Origin: Prosapia bicincta
Lineage: Eukaryota > Arthropoda > Insecta > Hemiptera > Cercopidae
Length of the DNA: 64,000 nucleotides
Direction of reading: 5' to 3'
Assembly (NCBI GenBank): GCA_036971475.1
Contig: JBAIZL010000376.1
Location: forward strand, 2,674,001-2,738,000
Made by a program: the position numbers and the translations under genes. The notes beneath the pieces were generated by a model. It was not told where the DNA came from and did no database searches. It saw only the letters and a program-made list of their open reading frames with translations. This document shows, in pieces, positions 1 to 12,056 of the stretch (its first letter is position 1; each line of letters starts with the position of its first letter).

Positions 1-741
1 TTTAAAATATTTATTTTGTAATCTAAACATCGTAATTTGTGATAATGTAAAGCTATTTCAATGTCGTAGAAACCAGCATTTCATCAACGCACATCGTTGG
101 ACCAGGAGAATAAAGGAGTAGGGAGTTCTCAGAAAATTTATTAAATATTTTGGAAACTGCAGCTGTAGGGTCCTCATCTTTCCTTCCCTCATGATCAACA
201 GGGTTGTCAAATAGTAATGCCAACAATAAAAATAAAAATCTATTTCTGGACATTGTACAACGAAATATGTCTCAACCTGTTCCATCAGTACAATAAAAAC
301 TGTCAATTGCCTCGTTGCTAGATTTGAAAATAGCCGTATATATCAAAAGTCCGATGAAACCTTTCAAATATACAAATCATATGAGTAAGATTGAGGTTTT
401 GAAAAATTACTCCTGATCGAAGTAATCTTTTTGTTTGTCCACATAATAATTTCATTCAAAATGTCATTAGAAAACAAAAGTCCCCACACGTCCTCAACAG
501 TAGGGTTAGTTCCCTATTTTTTTGCAGGAGCTTTTAGACCTGGTAACTGCACAATTATTTTATGCCTTCTTGTTCTAACATTTAGAGGCTGGTGCACTTT
601 ATTCCATTTAAATTGTGTTCTGTTACATATTTTTTTTCCATAAAAAAAACCATCTTCTAGAAGCAGGGGTTCAATACTAGAAGAATCTTCACTACACAAA
701 CTATACCACTCACCTGAAAGGTAGACGGGTTGGGGACGCAC
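1..741 (-). pseudogene. piggyBac transposase remnant, cut by window edge
   Basis: Three minus-strand reading-frame pieces line up with the N-terminal and early catalytic part of a piggyBac-type (PGBD) DDD transposase. The piece at 741-514 has the R-T-R-x-H-x-I and LPGLKAPA pattern that precedes the catalytic domain. The piece at 253-53 has MSRNRFLFLL followed about 40 residues later by a VDEML motif, typical of the region around the first catalytic Asp. Between them (about 510-255) the similarity continues only if frames are switched and stops ignored, so the copy is broken. It runs off the left edge of the window. piggyBac enzymes cut and paste at TTAA, but no TTAA-flanked end could be placed. 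The family call is by recognition of conserved residues and is fairly secure. The copy is clearly inactive. Confidence 0.72.
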
Positions 742-970
742 AAAAAATTCGTAGGCGGAAGATACACGGGTTTTTAAATTCGCTACCGTCTCTGAGACGT
801 ATGGTGTTAGTTAAGGGTTAAGTTAGATTGCTCTAATTTCAAATTCTAAATAAATCTTAAAGAGTAGTTTATGTCGAGTGTTTTAATAAATAATTAATCA
901 AATTGAAGGTTACCACACCACCTGTTTTCATTCTTAGATATGTTAAAAAAATATATATTGTAAAAAAAAG

Positions 971-1727
971 TAATTTCAGTATTTTTTTACTGTGCCCACA
1001 TGTACGATTTTAGCAAAAAAAATTATACCGGCCGTCGCAGAAAGTCATCAAGGATACGAAAATAATAACGAAAACTCTCGCTCAGGGAAATAAATATCAT
1101 ATCAAATTAAAGTTGGGTAAAAAATTCAGTGCGGAGTAATCAGAAGTACTACGTTCTCGTATCTACAGCGCGCCATACTACGTATATGCTCCAGTTGGGA
1201 TTGATTTAGTTGTAATTGTATAAATTACTATATACCTGTAAAATGGCCAGTCAGGATAGATTTGGTTGTAATTTTATACATTACATTACCTAATTAGATG
1301 TCTACTTCCACCGAGTAATAATTTTGCCAGGTGACGTCACATGATCTCTATTCTAGCCCTTACATGTGTACATTTGGTTAAACGTATACAATTATAACCA
1401 AATCTATCCTGACTGGATACTTCATAGGCATATAGAATTAACCTTTTGTGGCAATAACAAATAATAATTACCAATATAGCTTCAGAACATGTTTTTGATT
1501 CGTTTTATAAGCACTGTAATGAGGGTGGACAGTGTGCCTTTTTATCAGCACTATTAGCACCACATATAGGGGAATTACAATTTTTCAAAAATTTTTTGGG
1601 CGTGAGCTAGAGTTGTAATAATTTTTTTTTCGTATCCCTGATGACTTTCTGCGTCGGCCGGTATAATTGTTTTCGCTAAAATCGTACACATGGGCACGGT
1701 AAATAAATACCGTAATTGCAATTGTTA
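971..1727. repeat. Foldback MITE with nested terminal inverted repeats
   Basis: The sequence around 980-1090 reappears inverted at about 1605-1717, including a shared GTACGATTTTAGC block and an ATACCGGCCG..CGCAGAAAGTCATCA block. Inside lies a second inverted pair, CCAGTCAGGATAGATTTGGTT at about 1241-1262 and its complement at about 1395-1416. There is no coding potential. A two-tier inverted structure of about 0.75 kb with divergent arms fits a non-autonomous DNA element or one MITE inserted in another. The superfamily is not recognisable and the target-site duplication is unclear. Confidence 0.7.
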
Positions 1728-1830
1728 CAAACCAAAAATAATGCTTCAAATTAAAAAATATATAAATTCAATCTGAGTGTACACCTCAAACACTGAACTG
1801 AATGTTTCTCATTAAAATAACTTTTTTATA

Positions 1831-1995
1831 TGTTTGAATACAGTTTTCTGCCATTCCTAACGTTTCAATATTCTCCTCTGTTGACATATTTTAGAATAAC
1901 TCCATTTACAAAACTTAAATCATACTAAAACGTATTCATCAACAGAGGAGAATATTTAATCGTTAGGAATGGCAGAAGAATGTACTTAAACATAT
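1831..1995. repeat. Hairpin-forming inverted repeat
   Basis: Arms at about 1831-1887 and 1938-1995 are near-perfect inverted copies (TTCTGCCATTCCTAACG against its complement, then an AGAGGAGAATATT block) around a spacer of about 50 bp. There is no coding content. A further pair of related inverted TTCCTAACAC/GTGTTAGGAA words lies at about 2133 and 2271, so the hairpin may belong to a larger decayed foldback element reaching to about 2290. Confidence 0.7.
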
Positions 1996-2436
1996 AGAAA
2001 TATTCCTAACAGAAATGAAGATGAGTATATAATAAATTTCAACTTTTTTATTTTACAATAATGCATATAACTTTTTTTCTATTTGAAATGTTTTAATTTT
2101 TTTGTTTTGTTTTAAAGAATTGCATTTTGGCCAGTTCCTAACACAAGATTATTGTTTTACAAGTTCATGGGAATTTTTTATTTAATTTTCTTAATAATAT
2201 TTATAGTTTTCAAAAATAGTTGTTTAAAAATATTTTTGTATAGGTACCTATATATCATATTTATAATTTGTTGTGTTAGGAACTTTATTTGGCGGTAATA
2301 AAACCAAAGTACAAATTTCAACAAGGTATATTGAGCAATCTCTGATATATGTGTAGTGAAAGTTATAAAATGTTAACTTTCGAAAATTAACAAAATAAGA
2401 TATATATAAAAGTTTTAATTTATAATCATATCTGTT

Positions 2437-2886
2437 TTAATGACCACTGGCACTATAGGAGGGGTCGTCTAGGTTTTCTAGCTCTGCATATTGGTCTTCC
2501 AGATTTCTTTTATCCAATGTTCTCTTCATTCTTATTTTCTCCTTGAATTCATTCATCACCTCGTCTGAATTCGGAACGTAAACTTGTTTGCGATCTAAGA
2601 TTTCCATTGTCTTCACAAGATATTTTCTAGCTTGAAGTCCTGATGGTCCAACACATTTTGTTTTGGAGATATATCCATTATTGAAAGATAATACAGCTTC
2701 TGACACTCCAAAATTCAAAGTGGACAGTCCTAGAAATGTTTTTTTTCGGAAGCCGTGACTATATCAAATTATTAAGTGATTCATTTGGGCTCTGCGGCTT
2801 ACTTTTTAAACATTTCATTAGAAGAACAGGATCAGACAAACATTTGAATATTGGCTTTATTTCAACCATTATTGTTTCAGTTAGGT
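2437..2886 (-). pseudogene. Mutator-like transposase C-terminal remnant
   Basis: Read on the minus strand, the segment resembles the C-terminal part of the insect proteins that carry a Mutator-like transposase domain: a PIFK..DP.LL.KCL stretch, then a SPNESLN motif, then SRLPK, then a segment around FNNGYISK and a basic, acid-ended tail closing in DDPSYSASGH. Where the family normally has Trp between N-x-I and S-R, this copy has an in-frame TAG at about 2770. The last 93 codons (2718-2437) are open. The rest of the transposase is not visible upstream. The family assignment is from memory of conserved words and is moderate. The element is a dead fragment. Confidence 0.5.
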
Positions 2887-5245
2887 GAAAATATTTTGAA
2901 TGACCATATGTGAGATCCGAAACCATAGCTCTCTTTTACTTATACCAAGTATAGTCTTAAATATTTTGTTTGTAAGTACAACCCGTGGTTACATTCACAA
3001 GTTCTATGTTGAATGTTCCCAGCAGAGCACCCAATATTTTGTCAAGGAGGGGGCCAGAACTACAAGGGGGTCTGGGGAATGTTTACCCTCCACTGTAGAA
3101 AATATTTAATTTTTACCACTATAAAATTCATGTTTTAACCATTTTCAACACAAAAAGTCTCCAATTAAGATTAAATCTATGTTTTTTTAGGTCATAGTAC
3201 AGTAGGTTATTTAATATTTTTTGATGAATAACTTGGCTGCTTTTACATTTTGATTTTTTGTACCATTGACATTCATTGAAGTTGTCTTAATATATTTTTG
3301 CTTCTCACAGAATGATAATAATCAAAGAGCATTCTATTCTCTTAGCATTCTATTCTCTTAGCATTCTATTATAACTACATTCTAAATTCTAAGGCCATTG
3401 ATAGCAAAGGCAATTCAACCTTTGACAAATATATTGGAAATTTATTGTTATAAGTTGATTTGGTTTTTATAATGGGTTTTTTATGCCGGCGTGGCACATG
3501 TTTACTTTTCTTCTTCCAACGAAGGATGGTGCGTTTAGAAGAAATGTATTACAGTCCGTTCATTAGAGGAAATACTGATAAGGGGAATTCAATAACAAGT
3601 TGGCTAAATAATATATTCTATTCACGTTTGTATTACCCTACACCTAAATTTCAGTTGAAACATATACATTTTTACAATGTAACTTTAAATTTATTTATAA
3701 ATTTTTATGTTTTGGTCAGGCTAAGGGGGTGGTCTAAGCACCCTTGGCCTCTCCCTTCAATCCGCCTCTGAATGTTCCTACACTAAATGTTGTAATTTAG
3801 AGACACCATACCTAACCTAAATTGCTACTAAGTTTGCCAATGTTTCAGCACTTTTTATTAATTCCACCACTTACAATTAACAGTTCCTGGCATTTAGTAA
3901 AGTACATTACAGTTTATTTTTAAAACTTGGTTGAATAGAATCAATCGTTTAATCAGACCAAATCATGTCTGGCCAGAACTGATCTGATTACCTGGAAACT
4001 ATTGTTACTTTTTTAACCCTAATGTAGATTGTAACCAGTAGCTACATTGTATGAGTAACATAATATCACTATGCGACATGACCTAATGTCAAAATAGATG
4101 TCATCTACTTAATTTCAACAATCGTTGTTTTATGTTTGGGAATCTAATTTTTTCTGGTCTCTATTGTTATCTTAACTGGACGCTCTAGTTATATTTTAAT
4201 TGAACTGTATAGTAATGTGGATTATCATACTATCGTAATTCCTGAATAATTACTTAGTAAAGTTTGTAGTGCTATCAGTTTGTACTGAGCCCTGATTGGT
4301 TTAAACCTAGATATTAACATCGTTACTTTAAAATGTTACTCCCTCGATTAATGTTATAACTACTCCTCTATTAGTTTGACCATTACATTAAAAAAAAGTT
4401 AGTCTTATATATTGATGATACATATTCAGTGAAAATTATGAGTTCCAAATAGATTTGGTTATCACTTCTTTCCACACTGATTCGTTACAAACTTTCCAAT
4501 ACTCAGAATCTCTTGCAGTTCCTACTTTTCCTTGAGAAACAAATATTATGTGACAACATTTTTACAAACAAAACAAGTATAGTATAAACCTCTCTGTGCA
4601 ATAAATTATCTCAATGGTTTAGGTGACACCTCCCAGTAAAATCTATGAATTTCTTCTTAAGGAATTGGAATAAGGGAGGAAGAAAATTTTCCAAAGTGAA
4701 ATTAACTGTTGAAAATGAAATAATTTTGATTAAAAGTTGGTTTTATATTTTTAACATTTGCGTTTATGTATTAAGTATAATTTATAACATTTATAAAAAA
4801 CAAATATTTGTCAAGATAACGCAGTGTGATATTTCAGTAGAAATATTGTTGCACTTATTTATGATATTAAACTTTATTACATGTAATTATGTTCCCAACT
4901 CTATCACTAAAGCAAACACTCCTAGTATCACATATCTTTTTAATATGTTTGCTAAATATTTAGGTATATTGAATTTTGGAAATTTTATATAATTAAATTA
5001 GGTACTTGATATACCATAATTAATTTGAATACATTGATGTGTTAAGGATTGATGTAATATAGATTTATTTTTAAACCCAGGCTTTCTCGTAATTATTTCT
5101 TTTTTAAAAAATATATATTTAGTTTTATGATCTATTTTATGATAAAAGTATTTTATTGAACATTATACTAAAATGGAATCTGCCTAATTCATTGTTAAGC
5201 TTGTTGGCTTAACTAACATTTCTTGGAGTTTGGATCGAACAATTC
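2887..5245. other. Intergenic AT-rich stretch, no gene recognised
   Basis: No convincing coding region. A 16-17-bp unit built on AGCATTCTATTCTCTT is repeated about three times at 3325-3370. The minus strand at 3768-3726 begins CAGAGGCGGATTGAAGGG, which looks like a hAT-type terminal inverted repeat, but a matching partner end was not found. Open frames at 3460-3771 and 4645-4992 are low-complexity and resemble no known family. The DNAJC10 initiator exon might lie here but could not be identified. Confidence 0.5.
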
Positions 5246-5932
5246 TTACCGAAGAATAATGCATCCGGTAGCGGCAAAGTTTGTTCCTCGCGTCCTTACT
5301 GACAAACAAAAAAGAAATGAACTGGAAGTGTACAGGGAGTTAAAAAAACGGTTGGAAAATGATCCAGATTTTTTCTCTACAATAATAACCAGTGATTAGA
5401 GTTGGTGTTATGGATAAGACCCAAACAGCAGTCAAACCAGTGGAATTCGCCATCATTTCCAAGATCCAAAAGAGCAAAGCAAGTGAGATCAAAGCAAGCA
5501 CCCTGATTTGTGGAGAAGTGTGGAGTGGACACTTCACCATAACAATACGCCTGCCCACACCGCCATTACAGTACGATGATTTCTCACCAAAAATAGCAAG
5601 ACCTTGATTCTCAACCCCACTTATTCACCAGATCTTGTTTCAAGTGACTTATCTGTTTCCTTGAATGAAGTGGAAGCTCAAAGGAATATGTTTTGCTACC
5701 ATAGAAGAAGTAAGAAAAAAGACAACACAAGCGTTGAAACGCATTAAGTTAGAAGAATTCCAGAATTATTTCCAGAAGTGGGGGATAAAACGTCTAAATA
5801 TGTGCATCTTGTCTAATGGGGAGTACTTTGAAGAAGATAAAAGTAGCATTGTCCAAAAATAAATATTTTATCATATTTTTATTTTTAAAACATCCTGGTT
5901 ATATTTGGGCCCCCTCTCATTTATCTAATGCA
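5246..5932 (+). pseudogene. mariner transposase remnant (decayed catalytic triad)
   Basis: Frame-shifted pieces match the C-terminal two thirds of a mariner transposase in order: a V-P-R-x-L-T-D-x-Q segment (about 5278-5310), a DPDFFSTIITSD block whose next codon, normally Glu of the DESW motif, is TAG (about 5396), then YGYDPNTQQQSSQW in a shifted frame, then HHNNTPAHTA at about 5530 where the family has HHDNAPAH, so the second catalytic Asp is Asn. After that come YSPDLVSSD (about 5625) and the C-terminal FQNYFQKW...GEYFE (5755-5830). Sequence to about 5932 resembles a mariner end. At least two frameshifts, the nonsense codon and the Asp-to-Asn change show it is inactive. It lies just upstream of DNAJC10. 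Confidence 0.8.
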
Positions 5933-6947
5933 AAATGTGTCTGATAAAAAACATTAGTAATTAGTAGTGATTTGCAAAGTGGTATAGATAAGTATACATT
6001 AATAACAAAAATCTCATGATGTACAATCCAAAAACTGCAAGGTATAATAAGAATTCCTTTACTTATTAATAAACAGGCATAAACCAACCCCTTAAAGGGT
6101 TGTTAACATTTTTTTATAATAAATTTCTTCTATATAATGTCCTGATATGCAGTAATTTTACTTTAAAATTTTACACGGTTTAATTAATTGTTTTAACTGG
6201 AGCTACTAGTATAGGCTGCAAAGGTTATTCTGTAGAGATTTATAATAATCAGCAATCTATATGCAATAAATTGTTCCATTGTATGATTGTTTTCTCACTT
6301 AAAACCATTCATAAACAACTGTATAGATTGAGCATAAGCTACTTTCTATATGAATATTCAAAATTTTGTGTTTTATTTTGCCCATAATGACCAATGAAAC
6401 TTTTACATTTGAACTTCATAAAATACGCAATTGCTAAATTTATAATTTACGTAGAACTTACTGAGATATTTTTTATATTTATTAGTTGATCTTAAATTAC
6501 TAATTACAATTGCATATTGGAAGAACAAAATATTATGACTTAGTAAGTTTATCATAAATTTACTTATAAAAGCAATTAAGAGCACTGTAGCATAATTTAA
6601 TTAATATACAATTATAAACTCTTACCTAAAAAATTAAGACAGCTATAGAACATTTATGTACTTTATAGAACCTTTATGTACATTTTTCTAATACATTTAC
6701 CATCATCAGATGGTTACACATAACTGAACTGCAAAATAAGCTACACATGAAGAGTTTATAATTGTTTATTAATTATAAATTAATTTAAATTATAGGTTTG
6801 GAAAGTTTTTATTTTATTGAGTCTCAATCTTACTTCACAATCTATTTATATTTTGTTGTGCGTCTACTCAGAAATGTTATTACTTTAATAGTTTTTATTC
6901 AAATAGTTAAAATAAAAAGTAATGAAATAACTTCTTTATGTTAACAG
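5933..6947. other. AT-rich region upstream of first visible DNAJC10 exon
   Basis: No coding region recognised. A 15-bp inverted pair (CAATTATAAACTCTT at about 6608 and its complement at about 6749) could form a hairpin. The stretch ends in a TTAACAG splice acceptor at 6941-6947, so at least its right part is intron of DNAJC10. The exon carrying the initiator Met must lie further upstream, here or outside the window. Confidence 0.6.
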
Positions 6948-7101
6948 GTTTCTAGCAAAACTGTTGATTTTAGTGTGCATCAGTCTAACCTATGGTGATG
7001 ATTATTATGAATTGTTGGGTATAAGTAGAGATGCTGATAATAGAGAGATAAGAAAAGCTTTCAAGAAACTTGCTGTGGTTCTACATCCAGATAAAAATCA
7101 G
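6948..7101 (+). CDS. DNAJC10: DNAJC10 (ERdj5) exon: signal peptide and J domain start
   Basis: ERdj5 is an ER-lumenal disulfide reductase that works with BiP in degradation of misfolded proteins. This exon reads [16 protein letters not shown], a hydrophobic signal-peptide core with a likely cleavage site, then [20 protein letters not shown] and on to [10 protein letters not shown]. It therefore holds helices I-II of the J domain and the His-Pro-Asp motif that stimulates Hsp70 ATPase. The acceptor is TTAACAG|G at 6946-6947. The first base completes a codon from the preceding exon (phase 2 entry), and there is no in-frame ATG, so the initiator is in an upstream exon that I could not find. The donor is CAG|GTAATT (phase 0). 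The next coding exon is 33 kb away. Confidence 0.95.
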
Positions 7102-8509
7102 GTAATTTGATTAGGATAAATTAAATTCTTTAAATCAGTTACTAAGAAATTTTTGTTAGTAAATTATAATTTATGGTGCATATAGCATTCACTGTATGGA
7201 CGTTGAACACATCACTTTGAATGTAACTTCAGGTTATATTTTCAAACAAACTGACAATCGATTCTGGGGATAAATTCATATAACATTAACACATTGATGA
7301 TAAGTGCTTCAATGTATGTCATCGATTATTTGGCCAGAGTGTTTATTGAAATGCTTAGAGTCATTAAACTGGTAGAGGTGTTACACTGATGGTTTTTTCT
7401 ATTAGTTCACACTCTCCTTATTACATATATATTGTTCAAATTTACAGTTGTTAATAAATACTTTTTATCAATCCACTCAAGTTTAAATACATTTTAAAAA
7501 CTTGTATTGGATGGCTTGTATTGATGTAAGTACAGTTTTTTCAAATATTAATTCATTAATTAAATTTAATGAACTAATTTTAGTTTTATATGGGAAAAAA
7601 CCTTTCACAAAAGGGGCAAGATATGCAAAGTAGTTGTTTCATTCCATTAGGCTTAAAATAAGTGATAACATGATTTCATAAAACAGTTGATTTTATGTTA
7701 TGTGGTAGAACAGCTCTTTTTGCACATAGGTTATGCTACTTTATATATCAATTGTAGTTATTTAATCAAGAGTAACTAAAATAAATAAAATATTTTTTGT
7801 TGACCTAAGTAGGAATTGACTATACATTTTTTGTTTGTTACTTGTTTCTTGAATGTTTATTCTGCTTGACCCTTGTTAATGTGTTATGGCCTTTTTGCTT
7901 CAGATAAGCACGAACAACACATTTCTCAGACTAAGAAAATGTTTTTTCATCTCAAAATTATCACCACAAAGATTTATATTTATAGCTATATAATTGCATT
8001 CTTGAATGACAGTAGAAATGACTAGGATTTTAACTGCCTTCCTAATGCTAAGAACTAACTTTTCAGCAGGCAATTTAGGTCAGCCTCTTAGTCAAGCCTT
8101 TGCTGTTTCATTCTTTAGTTGGCGCACAACCTTATCGATCATTGGATGCTATTGGATATAGGGACATTGATTCTGTCAACAAAGGTTTACTTATGAAATT
8201 AGTTTTGATAGTGACTTTGTAAATGCAGACAATGATTAAAGCAATATTCCTACACCAGAATGCCTCCCCCCATTAAAAATCTCCTTTCTGGCCCTAGTAG
8301 ATCTGTACCAATGCCTTTACATGTTCTTAATTGAAAAATATGTGTAAATATGTCTAAATATTTTGTGAAATTATTTTAAATATAATGTTTATTCAAATGT
8401 AAAGTTAGAAATTAGTTGTGTGGATGTTAGAGGAAGCAACAATAAACAGCTAAGCTTCAAAATATAAGTAAAATTTTATTTTACCACGATTTATTAACAT
8501 TTGTGGTAA

Positions 8510-10622
8510 AAAAAAACAACAAAAAATAAAATAAAACATACACATAACAAAAAAATACATAACCTAAAAAACGCACAACACCCAAAACAGGTTATTAACA
8601 CAACACACGTTTTTCACCCCAGAACTATAAATATCACCAACACAACATTTTCAAATAATGAATTAAACCTATTAGACAAAGGTTTAAAACATAACATCAC
8701 ACCCAAATACAGCCAACAAAATTTCACTAAAACCCTAATATTAGATCTTGAAAATACAATCCAACACAACACACCGTTAGAACAACAAGATGCAATCAGA
8801 CACCAAATAAAACAAAAAATAACCCAAATTAAACCCCCCAAAACAAATACCCAAGAATTAAAAGCAGCCAAATCCATCAAAAACAAATTAAAAAAAACAA
8901 AATTTAACCATCACCAAAGCTGACAAAGGCAACACAACGGTAATTATTAAGAACAGCGACCTCAACATAAAAGTACACAGTTTCATCCAAAATAACAACA
9001 TCATTACACTAAAAGAAGACCCAACAACAAAATACAACGCTCTAATCAAAGAAGCAATTAACAAAACAAAACTTATAATCCCACACCACACCAAAAAGCA
9101 CCTAAAACAAATAAAGCCAATAGCCCCCAAACTAAACGCCCTGCCCAAACTTCACAAAACAGACATCCCAATACGTCCACTAATAAACCATACAAGCGCC
9201 CCTTCTCATCTTCTAGCCAAATTCCTCGACAAAACTATCCGAAACCATATAAAATTTAATAACCATTGTAGCATAAAAAATAGCCTAAATCTAATAGATA
9301 AAATTAAAAACGTAAATATTCCATACTATTCCACCTTTGTCTCTTTTGATATATCAAATCTATATACAAACATCCCCATTCCAGAAACCATAGACATCCT
9401 CAAAAACATGCTAATAGACACAAATACACCACATACACACATTGACGAAATCATCCACCTCACAAGATTAATCACTTCTCAAAATTATTTCACCTACAAT
9501 AACACATACTACAGCCAGAAAGATGGACTACCTATGGGCTCCCCCACAGCAAGCATCTTAGCAGAAATATTCATACACCACATCGAACAAAACCACATTT
9601 TACACAACAACAAATACTCAGATAACATAATTTACTGGTACAGATACGTCGACGACATCATAACATTATATAAAGGCAACACACGCAGAGCACACATATT
9701 TCTAAAACACCTAAATTCCATACACCCTAAACTAACATACACCATCGAAACAGAACAACAAAACTCCCTTAACTTCTTAGACCTCACAATTAAACGAACA
9801 GACAAACAAACACATAAATTCAACATATACCGAAAACCCACCAGCACTAATACGACCATACACAGTTCCTCAAACCACCCACACCAACACAAACTAGCTG
9901 CTTACAATACCATGATATACCGCCTCCTTAAAACACCATTAGACAAAGATGAACACTACCAGGAGTTAAACACCATAAAATATATAGCACAAACAAACGG
10001 ATACAACCCAACAATGATAGACAAATTATACAACCGCCTAAAAAATAAACATAATAACCCAAATACAAACACACAAGATGACAATCCCATTAAATACTTA
10101 TCAATACCTTACAGATCATCCAAAACCCACAATCTAACCAACACATTACGAAAATACAACTACAAAATAGCTTACTTCACACACAACACTCTCAACAAAC
10201 AATTTAAACCCAACAGCAAAATCAACGACATTTACAACACCACTGGAGTTTACAAACTAACTTGCAGTTCATGCCCCAGTTTTTACATAGGCCAGACAGG
10301 GAGGTCATTTCACACACGTTACCAAGAACATATAAAAGCACTAAAAAACAATAACTACCAATCAAACTTCGCCGATCATCTCAACTCCACAAAACACGAC
10401 TACATAGACATAACATCTAACCTACAAATTCTTCATAAACAACACAGAAATAACCAACGCTACACAACCGAACAATACGAAATATATAGGCACTTCAAAC
10501 TACACCCTACACACATACTCAATACACAATTACATTACAACTCACACGCACTTTTTGACATCTTAACTCCTAATACACACAAAATACACCCACACCACCA
10601 AAATATCCCACCCCCACCCTAA
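8510..10622 (+). pseudogene. Penelope-like RT/GIY-YIG polyprotein, one frameshift
   Basis: About 700 codons. The first part (8510 to about 8900) is open in one frame and shifts by one in an A-run near 8890-8902. The rest (about 8892-10622) is open to the stop. Visible in order: KADKGNTTVI (the N-terminal RT signature of PLEs), ALPKLHK, a palm-A segment around SFDISNLYTNIP, DGLPMGSPTASILAEI, the palm-C motif YRYVDDII, NFLDLTI, then the C-terminal endonuclease with GVYKLTCSSC, FYIGQTGRSFHTRYQEH. All core RT and GIY-YIG residues I can judge are present. With a single length change in a homopolymer and no other lesion this is a fairly young copy. No initiator ATG is seen at the 5' end. Length is near normal for the family. 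Confidence 0.88.
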
Positions 10623-10652
10623 CCTACGTAAACCTTGAGATCAGTTACGGTC

Positions 10653-10694
10653 TGAGTTGACAAAGGGACACATCTCCCGAAACGGCCGTCCTCA
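10653..10694 (+). ncRNA. Hammerhead-like ribozyme motif in family A tail
   Basis: Type I hammerhead layout can be drawn by eye: stem I TGAG (10653-10656) with CTCA (10691-10694); core TTGACAA (10657-10663) where the consensus is CUGANGA; one extra A; stem II GGGA/TCCC (10665-10668, 10675-10678); GAA; a self-complementary stem III ACGGCCGT (10682-10689); C at the cleavage position (10690). The core differs at positions 3 and 8, which pair with each other in active hammerheads, and here would form U-A instead of C-G. Activity is unproven. Confidence 0.6.
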
Positions 10695-11289
10695 ACACAA
10701 AAAAGTAAGTGCTACTATAGGCAAGTTAAAACATTTTTTTAAAAAAAAGTTGTAAGTAAACACGATTTATTAGTTCGGCTTCCATCAAATATGTCTGTCT
10801 GTCCATGTGGAATTTTGCAATAGAGTTTAAACTAACTTTCTGATGTGCTAGAGACCTGAAATTTAAAATATAGATCAGAATTAGAGGACAATGCAATATT
10901 CACTCGGTTTCTTGTCTATAAAATTGTTTAAACAATAGTTGATTAAACAAATCGCGATGAGCAAGAGACTTGGAATTTATTTAAAATATATGTCAGAACT
11001 GAATAATAACTTGATATTCCTTCTGTTCCTTGTTTGCAAGATTGTTTAAACAAGTTAAATTTTATTGGCGAACTACAGATATGAAATTGTACCAACAGAT
11101 TAGAATTGGATGACAATGCGCCATCCATCCACATGTAGCTGAGTGTGCGTGTCACGTTTTGCTCCCATAGTTTAATGTAAAATTGTATTTTCCAGTCGAA
11201 TTATCACTCTTTAACATCATGTGCATTTTGGTGATAGTGAATAGTGCCTTGGCTTTTCGCTGTCAAACGTGCATTTAATAGTCTGCTAA

Positions 11290-11541
11290 GGGTTAGAGTG
11301 AATATTGAGTTTGTGACAATTGTTAGAACGAATTATTCTCGACTTGCCAATGATGTTGCTTTTACATGCTCAAGCAAGATCAAATGAGACTCCTGAGCCA
11401 CATACTGCTCGCAATGCATGCCACCATTCTGTAAAAAGAACGTGCGAAACTCCTGAAGTGTATACCGCTCGCCTTGCTACTGATGCATGTCGCCATTCTC
11501 AATCAATAATGGTAGAAACTGACGAAACGCATTCTTCTTGA
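11290..11541 (+). pseudogene. Helitron-like N-terminal repeat fragment
   Basis: A short open stretch encodes repeated ETPE-x-x-TAR-x-A-x-x-A-C-x-H-S units (about 11390-11500). This pattern is typical of the arginine-rich N-terminal repeats of arthropod Helitron replicase/helicases. No Rep or helicase domain follows. The DNA before it (about 10790-11060) contains a diverged tandem duplication built around a GAGAC(C/T)TG(A/G)AATTTA word and TTGTTTAAACAA. The call is tentative because only the low-complexity part of the protein is present. Confidence 0.4.
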
Positions 11542-11559
11542 TTAGGAGGGTATAGGTTA

Positions 11560-12056
11560 AGATACTCTGGATTAAGAGTCCAGATGCAGACCTCAGTATT
11601 TTCCAGTTCGTTTGGTGTACCATATTTACCACGGAAGTCTGACATCTGCCTTCTCACCGAGGACTTAAAACCTTCCCAGTTTGTCTTTCTAGGGTTCCTA
11701 AACTGCACCACTTGAGGGACACCTCCCCTTATTATAGTAGTAATAATCCGGTGATCTGACATGAATGGCTCTTCTGAAACCTTCCAGTCATGCACCGACT
11801 TTACCATCTGTCTATTACAGAAGGTGATATCTAGTACCTCCATTCTGTTAGAAGGAGCAAATTTTGGCTCTGCACTTGTGTTTAAAACCACAAGGTTTAC
11901 GTCAATCAGAAAGGTGAGGAGCTCCTCACCACACTCATGTGTGTCTGTGCTGCCCCACACCTCATTATGAGTATTGGGATCACAGCCCACCAAGATTCCT
12001 ATTTTCCTCTCCGTGCAGTACCAAACTAACTTATGTAATTCTGCAGGGGGCGCAGT
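11560..12056 (-). pseudogene. LINE endonuclease fragment (Jockey/I group)
   Basis: On the minus strand the frame reads a classical non-LTR retrotransposon AP-like endonuclease: ELHKLVWYC, then VGCDPNTHNEVWGS (the GD/GCDxNAHH motif), GEELLTFLIDVNLVVLN, VLDITFCNR and SDHRIITTII. The catalytic D, N and the SDH triad are present. Similarity fades after about 11600, and neither the start of the endonuclease nor any reverse transcriptase is there. It is an internal scrap of a LINE, lying against the Helitron-like fragment. Confidence 0.78.

Larger units (their letters stand above)
8485..10772 (+). mobile_element. Penelope-like element, family A, with 12-bp target duplications
   Basis: A reverse transcriptase plus GIY-YIG retroelement of the Penelope class, bounded by the direct repeat CACGATTTATTA at 8485-8496 and 10761-10772. 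The element body is 8497-10760. The 5' end enters directly in an open reading frame with no ATG, so it is probably slightly 5'-truncated. The 3' untranslated tail (10623-10760) holds a hammerhead-ribozyme-like fold and ends ATAGGCAAGTT plus A/T-rich sequence. A second fragment of the same family lies at 50649-50914. The sense strand is strongly A+C-rich and G-poor. It is inserted in the sense orientation in the DNAJC10 intron. Confidence 0.9.

Noticed and set aside
4645..4992. 115-codon open frame rich in Ile, Asn and Phe
   Set aside because: Composition matches random AT-rich DNA. No family resemblance, and no splice signals tie it to DNAJC10.
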